From Anaerorhabdus sp036636695 (GTDB taxonomy: Bacteria; Bacillota_I; Bacilli_A; Erysipelotrichales; Erysipelotrichaceae): a stretch of 64,000 nt of DNA. Position 1 is the stretch's first letter, and every line of letters begins with the position of its first letter. This document shows positions 27,038 to 35,947 of this stretch, piece by piece. The stretch is from NCBI RefSeq assembly GCF_036636695.1, contig NZ_JAVWNW010000011.1; one strand, 5' to 3'. Under the pieces are notes generated by a model. It was not told the DNA's origin. It worked only from the letters and a program-made list of their open reading frames with translations, and did not search any database. The translations under genes and the position numbers were made by a program.

Positions 27038-27256
27038 ATGGATATGAATATGTTTTGGACATCTTTAATTAGTTTAGTAGTTGGACTAGCTGTAGGTGGT
27101 GGATTAGGTTTCTATTTTACTCGCCGTCAATTTGAAAAACAAATCAAAGAAAATCCTCCAGTAAATGAAAAGATGATTCGCGCTATGTTTATGCAAATGG
27201 GACGTAAACCTTCAGAAGCACAAATTCGTGCTGTCATGAAATCAATGGGACAATAA
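27038..27256 (+). CDS. UPF0154 (YneF-type) small membrane protein
   Basis: A 72-aa protein with one N-terminal membrane segment containing a glycine-rich stretch (VVGLAVGGGLGFYFTRRQFEKQ) and a conserved cytoplasmic tail ending IRAMFMQMGRKPSEAQIRAVMKSM, which is the UPF0154/YneF signature. ATG 27038 is chosen because AGGTGGT (27024-27030) lies 7 bases upstream; the GTG codons at 27026 and 27029 are part of that ribosome binding site. Function unknown. It may be read through from the 6S-like RNA or from its own promoter. Confidence 0.88.
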   Translation: MDMNMFWTSLISLVVGLAVGGGLGFYFTRRQFEKQIKENPPVNEKMIRAMFMQMGRKPSEAQIRAVMKSMGQ

Positions 27257-27257
27257 T

Positions 27258-27281
27258 AAAGGGAGAAAATCCCTTTTTTAT
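27258..27281 (+). terminator. Terminator after the UPF0154 gene
   Basis: Stem AAAGGGA/TCCCTTT with a GAAAA loop, followed by T. Confidence 0.8.
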
Positions 27282-27337
27282 TTTACTAAGATTGTGTATA
27301 ATAATACTGTATTACTTAGATAATACAAGGAGAAGGT

Positions 27338-28039
27338 ATGAAACTATTTAAAAGACTATTACTACTTGTGTTAATCTTGATAATTGCAATCGGTGGATTT
27401 TTGGGTTTAGAAGGATACAATCGTTATCGCGAGGCTATAAAGTCATTGCCACTTAATCAAGCGGTATACAATATACAAAATGATCCAAATTATGTGCCTT
27501 ATGAAGAAATCGATGAAGATTTTATTCATGCATTAGTTGCGATTGAAGATCACCGTTTCTTTGAAAGAAAAGGAATTGATATAGTAGCAATTGGACGTGC
27601 ACTTGTATCGAATGTCATAAGTAAAGAAATTACACAAGGTGGAAGTACAATAACACAACAAGTTGCGAAGAACATTTACTTTAGTAATCGTCCTTCGTTG
27701 ACTCGCAAAATCGCAGAAGTTTTCTTTGTATGGGACTTAGAAGCGGATTATACAAAAAAAGAAATTTTTGCAATGTATGCAAATATTATTTATTATGGTG
27801 ATTTATATTATGGTATTAAGCCAGCGAGTGAAGGTTATTTCAATAAGTCACCAAGTGATTTAACATTGTATGAGGCAACCGTTCTAGCAGGATTACCACA
27901 ATCCCCAAGTAGATATCAATTAAGTAACGGTTATGAGTTAATCAATCGACGACAAAAACTAGTTTTGGAATCAATGGTTGAATATGGCTATATTACTGAA
28001 CAAGAAATGAATGATGTTTTGGCACAACAACCTAAATAA
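27338..28039 (+). CDS. Monofunctional peptidoglycan glycosyltransferase (GT51)
   Basis: Polymerises lipid II into glycan strands without a transpeptidase domain. The 233-aa protein has one N-terminal membrane anchor (about 5-24) and the complete GT51 motif set: VAIEDHRFFERKG with catalytic Glu70, GGSTITQQVAKN, TRKIAEVF, KKEIFAMYAN with the second Glu, and AGLPQSPSRYQL. It ends there, so it is not a truncated class A PBP by frameshift: the stop is followed at once by a terminator. GGAGAAGG precedes the ATG. Confidence 0.92.
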   Translation: MKLFKRLLLLVLILIIAIGGFLGLEGYNRYREAIKSLPLNQAVYNIQNDPNYVPYEEIDEDFIHALVAIEDHRFFERKGIDIVAIGRALVSNVISKEITQGGSTITQQVAKNIYFSNRPSLTRKIAEVFFVWDLEADYTKKEIFAMYANIIYYGDLYYGIKPASEGYFNKSPSDLTLYEATVLAGLPQSPSRYQLSNGYELINRRQKLVLESMVEYGYITEQEMNDVLAQQPK

Positions 28040-28040
28040 T

Positions 28041-28067
28041 AAAAGGGATAATTCCCTTTTTTATTTT
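28041..28067 (+). terminator. Terminator after the GT51 gene
   Basis: Stem AAAAGGGA/TCCCTTTT with loop TAAT, followed by TTATTTTT. Confidence 0.8.
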
Positions 28068-28078
28068 TCTATTTCTAT

Positions 28079-28107
28079 TTGACAGCAGTATAGTTTTGGC
28101 ATAAATT
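28079..28107 (+). promoter_or_regulatory. Candidate pyrR promoter
   Basis: TTGACA (28079-28084), 17-bp spacer, TAAATT (28102-28107). A second weaker -10 (TATGAT) lies closer to the gene. The leader is too short for the anti-terminator structures that PyrR uses elsewhere. Confidence 0.5.
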
Positions 28108-28157
28108 AGTGTAATTTTCTTTATTTATGATATGATAATGAACGTGAGGAAATAGAT

Positions 28158-28670
28158 ATGAAAGAAATCGTAGATGCAATTGGAATGTCGCGTTCAATTA
28201 CTCGTATCGCGCATGAAATTTTAGAAAAAAATAAAGGAACAGATAACCTGGTTTTGATTGGTATAAAAACCAGAGGTGAACATCTTGCGAAACGTTTAGC
28301 TGAGAAAATAAATATGTTTGAAAATGTTCAAGTTCCAACCGCTGCATTAGACATTAATTTTTGGCGAGACGACGAAAAGAAAACAGTAGGTGAGATTCCA
28401 AGTTTAGGTATCGACCTAAAGGGAAAAATTGTTATTCTCGTTGATGATGTTTTATACTCAGGACGAACAATTCGTGCAGCAATGGATGGCATCATGTACT
28501 ATGGCCGCCCTGAAGAAATTCATCTTGCGGTTTTGGTTGATCGTGGTCATCGCGAATTACCTATTCGTGCAGACTATGTAGGTAAGAATTTACCAACTTC
28601 AAAAAAAGAAATTGTCTCTGTAAAAATGGTTGAAACAGACGAAATTGATAGTATTTGTATAGAATCATAA
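28158..28670 (+). CDS. pyrR: Bifunctional pyrimidine regulator PyrR / uracil phosphoribosyltransferase
   Basis: RNA-binding attenuator of pyr operons with uracil phosphoribosyltransferase activity. The 170-aa protein has the PRTase core: LVLIGIKTRGEHLAKRLAEKI, ALDINFWRDD, the PRPP-binding VILVDDVLYSGRTIRAAMD and VLVDRGHRELPIRADYVGKNLPT, all typical of PyrR. It is a single gene with a terminator on both sides and no pyr biosynthetic genes nearby, so any regulatory target lies elsewhere. Confidence 0.93.
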   Translation: MKEIVDAIGMSRSITRIAHEILEKNKGTDNLVLIGIKTRGEHLAKRLAEKINMFENVQVPTAALDINFWRDDEKKTVGEIPSLGIDLKGKIVILVDDVLYSGRTIRAAMDGIMYYGRPEEIHLAVLVDRGHRELPIRADYVGKNLPTSKKEIVSVKMVETDEIDSICIES

Positions 28671-28700
28671 AATACCGTGAACATTCTCGGTATTTTTTTT
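28669..28700 (+). terminator. Terminator after pyrR
   Basis: Nine-pair stem AAAATACCG/CGGTATTTT with a 10-nt loop, followed by T, overlapping the stop codon. Confidence 0.85.
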
Positions 28701-28776
28701 GTTAAATGTTGCGGATAAACTTTCAAAACAAAGATATTTAGTCTATAATAAGTATGTTTAAAACACTAGGAGGTTT

Positions 28777-31700
28777 ATGATGAGTAAGACATCAAAAAAA
28801 GTTTTCCAATCAATGGATGGAAATACTGCCACTGGTCACATCGCGTATGCGTTTAGTGAAGTAGCAGGAATTTATCCTATCACACCTTCTTCACCAATGG
28901 CTGAAGTAGTTGACGCTTGGGCATCACAAGGTCGTAAAAACTTATTCGATACAACTGTAAAAGTTGTAGAGATGCAATCTGAAGGCGGAGCAGCAGGTGC
29001 TGTTCATGGAGCTCTTCAAGGTGGAGCATTAGCAAGTACATTCACAGCTTCTCAAGGTTTATTATTAATGATTCCTAACCTTTACAAAATGGCTGGAGAA
29101 TTATTACCAGGTGTTATTCACGTTGCAGCACGTGCATTAGCAGGTCGTGCATTAAACATTTTTGGTGACCATGAAGACGTATATGCTTGTCGTCAAACAG
29201 GTGTACCAATGATTTGTTCTCATTCAGTTCAAGAATGTATGGATTTAGCAGGAGTTGCTCACTTAGCAGCAATCGACGCATCAGTACCATTTATTCATTT
29301 CTTTGATGGATTTAGAACTTCTCATGAAATTCAAAAAATTGAAGTAATGGATTATGACTTCTTAAAGAGTCAATTAGATATGAAGAAAGTGGAAGCATTT
29401 AAAAAGAATGCATTAAATCCACATACAAATGCAGTAACACGTGGTGGTGCTGAAAATGATGATATTTTCTTCCAAGGAAGAGAAGCACAAAATGAACACT
29501 ATGCAAAAGTTGCTGATGTTGTTGCGAAATATATGAAAGCTATTAGCGAACATACAGGTCGTGAATATGCTCCATTTACATACTATGGTGCTAAAAATGC
29601 AGATCGCGTTATTATCGCTATGGGTTCAGTAACTGAAACAATCAAAGAAACAATTGATGCTTTAGTTGCTAAAGGTGAAAAAATCGGTTTAGTTAAAGTT
29701 CATTTATACCGTCCATTTGCTACTGATTATTTATTAAAAGTATTACCTAAGACAGTTAAAAAAGTTGCTGTTCTTGATCGTTCAAAAGAAATGGGTTCTC
29801 GTGAACCATTATACTTGGATGTATTAAATGCTCTTAAATCTAACAAGAAACTTGTTATTATTGGTGGACGTTATGGTATGGGATCTAAAGATACTAATCC
29901 AACTCACATCAAGGCTGTTTACGATGAATTAAAGAAAACAAATCCAAAAGAAGAATTCACAATTGGTATTGATGACGATGTTACTAAATTATCATTAAAA
30001 CCAGCTAAATTAGTAATTAAACCAGACTATACTTCATGTTTATTCTATGGTTTAGGTTCTGATGGAACTGTTTCTGCTAATAAAAATGCAATTAAGATTA
30101 TTGGAGATAACACAGATTTATATTCTCAAGCTTATTTTGCATATGATTCAAAGAAAGCAGGAGGAGTAACTCGTTCTCACTTACGTTTTGGACCTACTCC
30201 TATTCATTCTACTTACTATGTAGATAATGCTGACTTTGTTTCTTGTTCACTTGATGCTTATGTATTCAAATATGACATGATTCGTCCTCTTAAAAAAGGT
30301 GGAACATTCTTATTAAATACAACATTTGATGCTAAAGATATCGTTAAACATTTACCAAAACGTATGTTAAGAGATTTAGCAGATAAAAAAGCTAAATTCT
30401 ATATCATTGATGCAACTAAGATTGCTCAAGATATTGGTATGGGACGTCGTACAAATACTATTCTTCAATCAGCATTCTTTGCATTGAATGAACAAATTAT
30501 GCCTTATGCTGAAGCAGTTGATTATATGAAAGCTGCAGCTAAAAAATCTTATTCTAAGAAGGGTGATGAAGTTGTTCAACTTAACTACAAAGCTATCGAT
30601 GCTGGTAGAGATGGATTAATTGAAATCCCTGTTGATAAAGCTTGGTCAAACTTAAAAGTTAAAGATATTACTTCAAATACTAAAGACAAATACTTTGACG
30701 AACACGTTGCAGTTATCAATGCTTTAGGTGGATATGATTTACCAGTTAGTGCATTCACTAAGAATAACTTACTTGATGGATCAATTCGTAACAATGTTGC
30801 ATTCAAAGAAAAACGTACAATTGCTACTCAAGTTCCTACATGGGATCCAAATAACTGTATCCAATGTGGATTCTGTAGTTATGTTTGTCCTCATGGAACA
30901 ATTCGTACATTCTTATTAACTGATACTGAAGTTAAAGATGCACCAATGCCATTTAAGACAATCCCAGCTATGGGTAAAGATTTAGAAAAATTGCAATACC
31001 GCGTACAAGTTTCTCCTGCAAACTGTGTAGGATGTGGACTTTGCGTAACTGAATGTCCAGGTAAAGCTGGTAACAAGGCTCTAGAAATGGTTGACATTAA
31101 TGCTAAACTTGATCAAGAACCACTTGCAGATTACCTATACAATGAAGTTGAATACAAGACTCAATACTTCCCAACTACAACAGTTAAGGGTTCTCAATTC
31201 TTAAGACCTTACTTTGAAGTTTCAGGAGCATGTCCAGGATGTGGAGAAACTCCATATTATAAACTAGTTTCTCAATTATTTGGACGTGATATGTTAGTTG
31301 CAAATGCAACTGGATGTTCAATGATTTACTGTTCATCTACACCATCTACACCATTCACAAATGATAAGAATGGTGAAGGGGTTGCTTGGGCTAATAGCTT
31401 ATTTGAAGACAATGCTGAATATGGATTCGGTATGGCAGTAGCTCAAAATGTTAAAGAAGCTAGAATTCTTGAAATTATGGAATCTAATCTAGATAAAGTT
31501 GAAGCTCCTTTAAAGAAAGCATTTGAAGCATATGTTGCTGCAAATGGTGATCGTGAAATTCAACGTACACTTAAAGATGAAATCGTTAAGGGTGTTAAGG
31601 CTTCTAAAGTTAAAGAAGTTAAAGAATTAGCTAAATTTGAAAGAGACTTAATTGGTAAGTCAGTATGGATCGTTGGTGGAGATGGATGGGCTTATGACAT

Positions 31701-32298
31701 CGGTTACGGTGGATTAGATCATGTTCTTGCTAATGACCTTGATGTAAATATTCTTGTACTTGATACAGAAGTTTACTCAAATACTGGTGGACAATCTTCT
31801 AAAGCTTCTCAAGCTGCTTCAATCGCTAAATTCGCTGCAGGTGGAAAACCAACTGCTAAGAAAGATTTAGGACAAATTGCAATGGCTTATGGTCATGTAT
31901 ATGTTGCTCAAATTGCTATGGGTGCAGATAAAAACCAAACATTAAAAGCAATCAAAGAAGCTGAAAGCTATAAAGGACCATCATTAATTATCGCTTACTC
32001 ACCATGTGTTGAACACGGTATTAAGGGTGGATTATCAAATCACCAAAGAACACAAGCTAAAGCAGTTGAATGTGGATATTTAGCTCTATATCGTTATGAT
32101 CCTCGTAATGAAAAACCACTTACAATTGACTCTAAAGAACCTCAATGGGATAAATTCCAAGAATTCTTGATGAATGAAACTCGTTTTAACCAATTAACTA
32201 AGTTAAAAGGTGATGAAGCAGCTCAAAAGATGTTCGATAAAACTAAAGAAGATGCACAAAAACGTTACAAAGCTTTAGTTGAAAGAAAACAAGACTAG
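28777..32298 (+). CDS. nifJ: Pyruvate:ferredoxin (flavodoxin) oxidoreductase
   Basis: Oxidises pyruvate to acetyl-CoA and CO2, passing electrons to ferredoxin; central to anaerobic fermentation. The 1173-aa single chain carries all PFOR domains: the pyruvate-binding start (GIYPITPSSPMAE), the middle gamma domain, two 4Fe-4S ferredoxin motifs (CIQCGFCSYVCPHG from residue 694 and CVGCGLCVTECPG), and the thiamine diphosphate domain with a proximal cluster CPGCGETPY, GCSMIYCSSTPSTPFT and GGDGWAYDIGYGGLDH. A TATAAT at about 28754 and AGGAGG precede the gene. Monocistronic. Confidence 0.97.
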   Translation: MMSKTSKKVFQSMDGNTATGHIAYAFSEVAGIYPITPSSPMAEVVDAWASQGRKNLFDTTVKVVEMQSEGGAAGAVHGALQGGALASTFTASQGLLLMIPNLYKMAGELLPGVIHVAARALAGRALNIFGDHEDVYACRQTGVPMICSHSVQECMDLAGVAHLAAIDASVPFIHFFDGFRTSHEIQKIEVMDYDFLKSQLDMKKVEAFKKNALNPHTNAVTRGGAENDDIFFQGREAQNEHYAKVADVVAKYMKAISEHTGREYAPFTYYGAKNADRVIIAMGSVTETIKETIDALVAKGEKIGLVKVHLYRPFATDYLLKVLPKTVKKVAVLDRSKEMGSREPLYLDVLNALKSNKKLVIIGGRYGMGSKDTNPTHIKAVYDELKKTNPKEEFTIGIDDDVTKLSLKPAKLVIKPDYTSCLFYGLGSDGTVSANKNAIKIIGDNTDLYSQAYFAYDSKKAGGVTRSHLRFGPTPIHSTYYVDNADFVSCSLDAYVFKYDMIRPLKKGGTFLLNTTFDAKDIVKHLPKRMLRDLADKKAKFYIIDATKIAQDIGMGRRTNTILQSAFFALNEQIMPYAEAVDYMKAAAKKSYSKKGDEVVQLNYKAIDAGRDGLIEIPVDKAWSNLKVKDITSNTKDKYFDEHVAVINALGGYDLPVSAFTKNNLLDGSIRNNVAFKEKRTIATQVPTWDPNNCIQCGFCSYVCPHGTIRTFLLTDTEVKDAPMPFKTIPAMGKDLEKLQYRVQVSPANCVGCGLCVTECPGKAGNKALEMVDINAKLDQEPLADYLYNEVEYKTQYFPTTTVKGSQFLRPYFEVSGACPGCGETPYYKLVSQLFGRDMLVANATGCSMIYCSSTPSTPFTNDKNGEGVAWANSLFEDNAEYGFGMAVAQNVKEARILEIMESNLDKVEAPLKKAFEAYVAANGDREIQRTLKDEIVKGVKASKVKEVKELAKFERDLIGKSVWIVGGDGWAYDIGYGGLDHVLANDLDVNILVLDTEVYSNTGGQSSKASQAASIAKFAAGGKPTAKKDLGQIAMAYGHVYVAQIAMGADKNQTLKAIKEAESYKGPSLIIAYSPCVEHGIKGGLSNHQRTQAKAVECGYLALYRYDPRNEKPLTIDSKEPQWDKFQEFLMNETRFNQLTKLKGDEAAQKMFDKTKEDAQKRYKALVERKQD

Positions 32299-32306
32299 TG
32301 TTTAGT

Positions 32307-32336
32307 AAAAGCTACCTTTTAGGTAGCTTTTCTCTT
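32307..32336 (+). terminator. Terminator after nifJ
   Basis: Strong 11-pair stem AAAAGCTACCT/AGGTAGCTTTT with a 3-nt loop, followed by CTCTTT. Confidence 0.85.
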
Positions 32337-32382
32337 TAATGAGTACGACTGCTGTGCTAAAATTAAAAAAGAGGTGAAGAAT

Positions 32383-32781
32383 ATGACTCAAACTGTAAAA
32401 GTATTAACAAATTTAAATGATTTTGAAAGAATTGTACTTGCACACAAGAATAATGAAGGTGTAGTACACATCGCTCACTCTTTTTTCTATAATGGACGCG
32501 ATGGATCAGAATATCTATTATTCTTATATAAAGATGCATTACCAGAAGGTAATTTTATTGAAGGATGGAATTACTTAGATGAAAATTCTTTCAATACTAC
32601 AATTGTAGGAGTAAATAACCACGAAGTAGCGGTTGAAGATTTTTTGGCTTGTTGGGCTCCTGAAATGAAATGGAATGAAATTCAATATTATGAAGTAACT
32701 GATTTTTCAGAAGTTGATAATATGTATGCTAAAATCAAATTAGCAAATAATTCTGTTGTAGCATTTGGTATTACTAAATAA
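32383..32781 (+). CDS. Hypothetical protein, 132 aa
   Basis: I do not recognise the family. The protein has no signal peptide or membrane segment, is acidic and rich in aromatic residues (IAHSFFYNGRDGSEYLLFLY, ACWAPEMKWNEIQYYEV), with a pattern suggesting a small alpha/beta fold. The start is ATG 32383; GAGGTG at 32371-32376 is its ribosome binding site, so the in-frame GTG at 32374 is not used. Upstream a TGTGCTAAAAT may serve as an extended -10. Single gene between two terminators. Confidence 0.75.
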   Translation: MTQTVKVLTNLNDFERIVLAHKNNEGVVHIAHSFFYNGRDGSEYLLFLYKDALPEGNFIEGWNYLDENSFNTTIVGVNNHEVAVEDFLACWAPEMKWNEIQYYEVTDFSEVDNMYAKIKLANNSVVAFGITK

Positions 32782-32782
32782 G

Positions 32783-32804
32783 AAAGCCTGTAAGGCTTTT
32801 TTTT
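32783..32804 (+). terminator. Terminator after the 132-aa hypothetical gene
   Basis: Stem AAAGCC/GGCTTT with loop TGTAA and a run of T, directly after the stop codon. Confidence 0.75.
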
Positions 32805-32833
32805 ATGGTAATAAAGGTTGTACTAAGTAAAGT

Positions 32834-32862
32834 TTGAGTTTTTTTGACTTTCGACTTATACT
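32834..32862 (+). promoter_or_regulatory. Promoter of the glycolipid glycosyltransferase gene
   Basis: TTGAGT (32834-32839), 17-bp spacer, TATACT (32857-32862). The transcript starts near 32869, which rules out the in-frame ATG at 32834 as the start of the gene. Confidence 0.7.
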
Positions 32863-32878
32863 ATTGGTAGGTGATAAG

Positions 32879-33880
32879 ATGAAAGTATTATTATATTTTG
32901 AAAGTGAAAAAGCACTTCAAAATTCAGGAATTGGACGAGCAATGAAACATCAAATGGCAGCACTTACGTCAGTTGGTGTAGAATATACAACAGATCCTTG
33001 GGATGATTCATATGATGTTCTTCACATTAATACATTTGGATTTAATAGTGAGGCAATTATAAAAAAAGCCCGATCATTAGGTAAAGCAGTTGTTTACCAT
33101 GCACATTCTACAGAAGAAGACTTTAGAAATTCTTTTGTATTGTCCAATCAAATTGCTCCAATTTTTAAAAAGAGATTAGTATCTTTATATTCTCAAGCTG
33201 ATGCAATTATTACACCAACACCATATTCTAAATCGCTTTTAGAAGGATATGGTATTGATTTACCAATATATGCAGTATCAAATGGAATTGATTTGAATCG
33301 ATTTGACTATAATGAAGAAAAAGTCAAAGCGTTTAGAAAATATTTTAGTTTAAAAGAAGATGATAAGGTAATTCTTTCAGTAGGATTATATTTTGAGCGA
33401 AAGGGTATTCTTGATTTTGTCGAAATTGCGAAGATGTGTCCAGAATATAAGTTTATTTGGTTTGGATATACAAATCCAGTTATGATTCCAAAACCTGTTC
33501 GCGATGTTGTGGATGAATATCCAAATAATGTTATTTTTCCAGGATATGTAAAAGGACCTATTATAGAAGGTGCTTACGCTGGTGCTGATTGTTTCTTTTT
33601 CCCTTCTTATGAAGAGACTGAGGGAATTGTTGTACTTGAGGCATTGGCTGCTCGTCAACAAGTCTTATTACGTGATATAGGTGTTTTTGATCCATGGTTA
33701 ATTGATGGCGTAAATTGCTATAAAGCACATGATAATCAAGAGTTTATTAGTAAACTCCATGGAATCATTGATGGAACACTAAAAGATACCAAAGTTGAAG
33801 GAAGAAAAACCGCAGAAGAAAGAAGTATCGAATCAGTGGGTAAACAACTCAAAGAAATATATGAGAGTGTTTTGAAGTAG
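32879..33880 (+). CDS. GT4 glycosyltransferase, probable diglucosyl-diacylglycerol synthase (LafB/BgsA/CpoA-like)
   Basis: Likely adds the second hexose to monoglucosyl-diacylglycerol, building the glycolipid anchor of lipoteichoic acid at the inner membrane face. From ATG 32879 it is 333 aa. The start KVLLYFESEKALQNSGIGRAM is typical of LafB/BgsA proteins, as are the GT4 features SNGIDLNRF, VGLYFERKGI and the C-terminal EETEGIVVLEALAA with the E-x7-E nucleotide-sugar motif. AGGTGATA precedes ATG 32879. The companion first-step enzyme is encoded at 35948, with a pseudopilin and a flippase-like gene between. Confidence 0.85.
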   Translation: MKVLLYFESEKALQNSGIGRAMKHQMAALTSVGVEYTTDPWDDSYDVLHINTFGFNSEAIIKKARSLGKAVVYHAHSTEEDFRNSFVLSNQIAPIFKKRLVSLYSQADAIITPTPYSKSLLEGYGIDLPIYAVSNGIDLNRFDYNEEKVKAFRKYFSLKEDDKVILSVGLYFERKGILDFVEIAKMCPEYKFIWFGYTNPVMIPKPVRDVVDEYPNNVIFPGYVKGPIIEGAYAGADCFFFPSYEETEGIVVLEALAARQQVLLRDIGVFDPWLIDGVNCYKAHDNQEFISKLHGIIDGTLKDTKVEGRKTAEERSIESVGKQLKEIYESVLK

Positions 33881-33897
33881 AATTGTAGGGAGAGAGA

Positions 33898-34659
33898 ATG
33901 AATCGAAAGAAAGGATTTACATTAATTGAGCTAATTACGGTAATTGCAATTTTATCTGTTTTAACGGGTGTTTTAATTCCGCAAGTCTCAGGTGTAATTG
34001 GTACTTCTAAAGATTCTGTTTGTCTCAACAACCTTGCAACTCTTAATCGTATTTATAGACAACAGGTGGCTTTAGATGAAAATCTAAAACCTGAAGAAGT
34101 TATTATTAATTTAGATGGAAAATACTATGCTGGAGTTGCTCAATGCCCAAGCGGTGTTAAATATCAAGTTGAAAATAATACAATCATATGTCCAAATCAT
34201 AAGACAGAATCAGAGGGGTCCACGGTTGATTTACCAATGTATGAAGATATGTTGAAAAAACAACTGGAAATTGAAAAGTGTTTAGCACTGCCAAGTGGTT
34301 CTAGTGAATGCATTAAGGATTTATATGGAACATTCTATTTCAGTAATGATAAGTTTTGTGAATATTATTATGCAAAGAATGGAAATAAATGGGATTTAAT
34401 TGACAAAGAACTTGCTCGAAAAGCAGGACTTCAAGGTGATACTAATTATTATATTCGTCCATTTTTTACAGAAACAAAAGTACCAATGTTATTTGCTAGT
34501 ACATCATCAAATGTCAAAGGATCTTGGAATGCAGATATGATTTATTATGGTGGTACGTGGCACAAATTAAATAATACAATTCAAATGACATTATTAAGAG
34601 ATATGTCACAAGAACAGATAGAAAAATATATAACTGAGAATTCAACAATAGTAAAGTAG
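33898..34659 (+). CDS. Orphan type IV pilin/pseudopilin-like protein
   Basis: The N terminus KKGFTLIELITVIAILSVL is a classic class III (prepilin) signal: basic leader, G|F cleavage site, Glu at +5 and a hydrophobic helix. The rest of the 253-aa protein is exported, contains cysteines and a region resembling pseudopilin cores, with no family I can name. No prepilin peptidase, assembly ATPase or membrane platform gene is nearby, so it must rely on machinery elsewhere or be a remnant. It lies 17 bases after the glycosyltransferase gene, with GGGAGAGAG before the ATG. Confidence 0.8.
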   Translation: MNRKKGFTLIELITVIAILSVLTGVLIPQVSGVIGTSKDSVCLNNLATLNRIYRQQVALDENLKPEEVIINLDGKYYAGVAQCPSGVKYQVENNTIICPNHKTESEGSTVDLPMYEDMLKKQLEIEKCLALPSGSSECIKDLYGTFYFSNDKFCEYYYAKNGNKWDLIDKELARKAGLQGDTNYYIRPFFTETKVPMLFASTSSNVKGSWNADMIYYGGTWHKLNNTIQMTLLRDMSQEQIEKYITENSTIVK

Positions 34660-34683
34660 AAAAAGCTGCTTTACTATTTTTTT
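34647..34683 (+). terminator. Terminator overlapping the end of the pseudopilin gene
   Basis: Ten-pair stem AATAGTAAAG/CTTTACTATT spanning the stop codon, followed by T. The next about 170 bases hold only a 10-codon reading frame (34731-34763, GTG start after AAGGAG) that I do not call a gene. Confidence 0.8.
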
Positions 34684-34863
34684 GATAATACTAGAGGTAA
34701 TGGAAATCATTAAGTACAAGGAGAATAAAAGTGAGTAGTTCGATAAAAATGAAGCTAGAGTGATGAAATCTTAGAGAAATTAATGACTAAATGTATGAAT
34801 AATATGTTTTATTTATCACTGTTTTTCTAATTCTAAAGAATTTCCAAACAAAATTGACATTGG

Positions 34864-34892
34864 TTGTTTCTATATGGTGCAAGTGGTATAAT
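34864..34892 (+). promoter_or_regulatory. Promoter giving a leaderless start
   Basis: TTGTTT (34864-34869), 17-bp spacer, TGGTATAAT extended -10 (TATAAT 34887-34892). The predicted transcript starts at about 34899, the A of the start codon of the next gene. Confidence 0.65.
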
Positions 34893-34898
34893 TGTCAC

Positions 34899-35936
34899 AT
34901 GAAAACATTAAAGAAATTACTAAAAAGCTATACTTTCAATATACTCTTAGTTGTTGTATTTACAGGGTTAGTCTTATGGTTGACACTCAAAGATAACTAC
35001 AAAGAAATATTATCAATGCTTGCAAGCGCAAACTTAGGGTGGTTATTAGTTATTCCACTTCTAGCTATTTTATATCAAGTGATTATTGGTTGGATTCTAC
35101 GTAAACTTACATTGTTAAGTAATCCGCATTATAAGTTATCACAAGGTATTGTTAATGCTTTTGTCGCAAGCTTTTTCCATGGAGTTACACCAAGTGCCTC
35201 AGGAGGACAATTCGCTCAAGTTTATATTTTTAAGAAGCAAGGTGTACGTATCAGTGATTCCGCAAGTATATTGTGGATGGATTTTATTATCTACCAAGCT
35301 ACTATGGTTGCATCAGTATTTGTATTATTATTGCTAAAATTTACATATTTTTATCAACATTATTCACAATTCTTTATTCTGGTATTAGTGGGTTTTTGTG
35401 TAAATGGTGCAGTCATTATAGGTTTATGGGCACTAGCGACTTTTCCTAGAATTTATACATGGTTAAGTACAAAGGGTTTACTTATTGGTGTTAAGTTACA
35501 TATTGTAAAAGATAAAGAGAAAGCTCTAAACAATTTGAATATTCAGTTAGAACGTTTCGGTAGTGAAATTAAAAAGCTTAAAAATCATCGTAAAACGATT
35601 ATACAAGTATTAATTGCGAACTCAATTCGTTTATTGTTGTATTATAGTATTCCTTACTTTTGTGCATTAGCACTTAATATCCAAGTGGATCCTTCTTATA
35701 TTCTCGATATTTTAGCACTATCATCATTTGTATCAATGATTAACTGTTTTATACCAATTCCAGGTGCTAGTGGAGGAACTGAGGCAACATTTATTCTCAT
35801 GTTTTCTACAATTTTTGGAAGTATTGCCGCATCAAGTATTATGATTTTGTGGCGTATTGCAACATATTATTTTGTGATGATATTAGGTGGATTAACCTTT
35901 ATCTATGCAAAAGCTAAACCGGATTTAGTTGAATAG
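34899..35936 (+). CDS. Flippase-like membrane protein, lysylphosphatidylglycerol synthase TM-domain family (UPF0104)
   Basis: A 345-aa integral membrane protein with about eight hydrophobic segments and the UPF0104/LPG-synthase-N motifs: FFHGVTPSASGGQ and the late FIPIPGASGGTEATF. It lacks the catalytic lysyltransferase domain of MprF, so a transport or flipping role for a lipid is more likely; the neighbouring glycolipid synthases suggest glycolipid as substrate (inference). ATG 34899 begins the natural N terminus MKTLKKLLKSYTF, but no ribosome binding site precedes it and the predicted transcript begins on this codon, so it may be translated leaderlessly. The next gene starts 11 bases after its stop. 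Confidence 0.85.
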   Translation: MKTLKKLLKSYTFNILLVVVFTGLVLWLTLKDNYKEILSMLASANLGWLLVIPLLAILYQVIIGWILRKLTLLSNPHYKLSQGIVNAFVASFFHGVTPSASGGQFAQVYIFKKQGVRISDSASILWMDFIIYQATMVASVFVLLLLKFTYFYQHYSQFFILVLVGFCVNGAVIIGLWALATFPRIYTWLSTKGLLIGVKLHIVKDKEKALNNLNIQLERFGSEIKKLKNHRKTIIQVLIANSIRLLLYYSIPYFCALALNIQVDPSYILDILALSSFVSMINCFIPIPGASGGTEATFILMFSTIFGSIAASSIMILWRIATYYFVMILGGLTFIYAKAKPDLVE

Positions 35937-35947
35937 GAGTGACAAAA

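Noticed and set aside
34731..34763. Ten-codon frame with GTG start after AAGGAG
   Set aside because: Too short to support, no homology recognised, no promoter or terminator around it.
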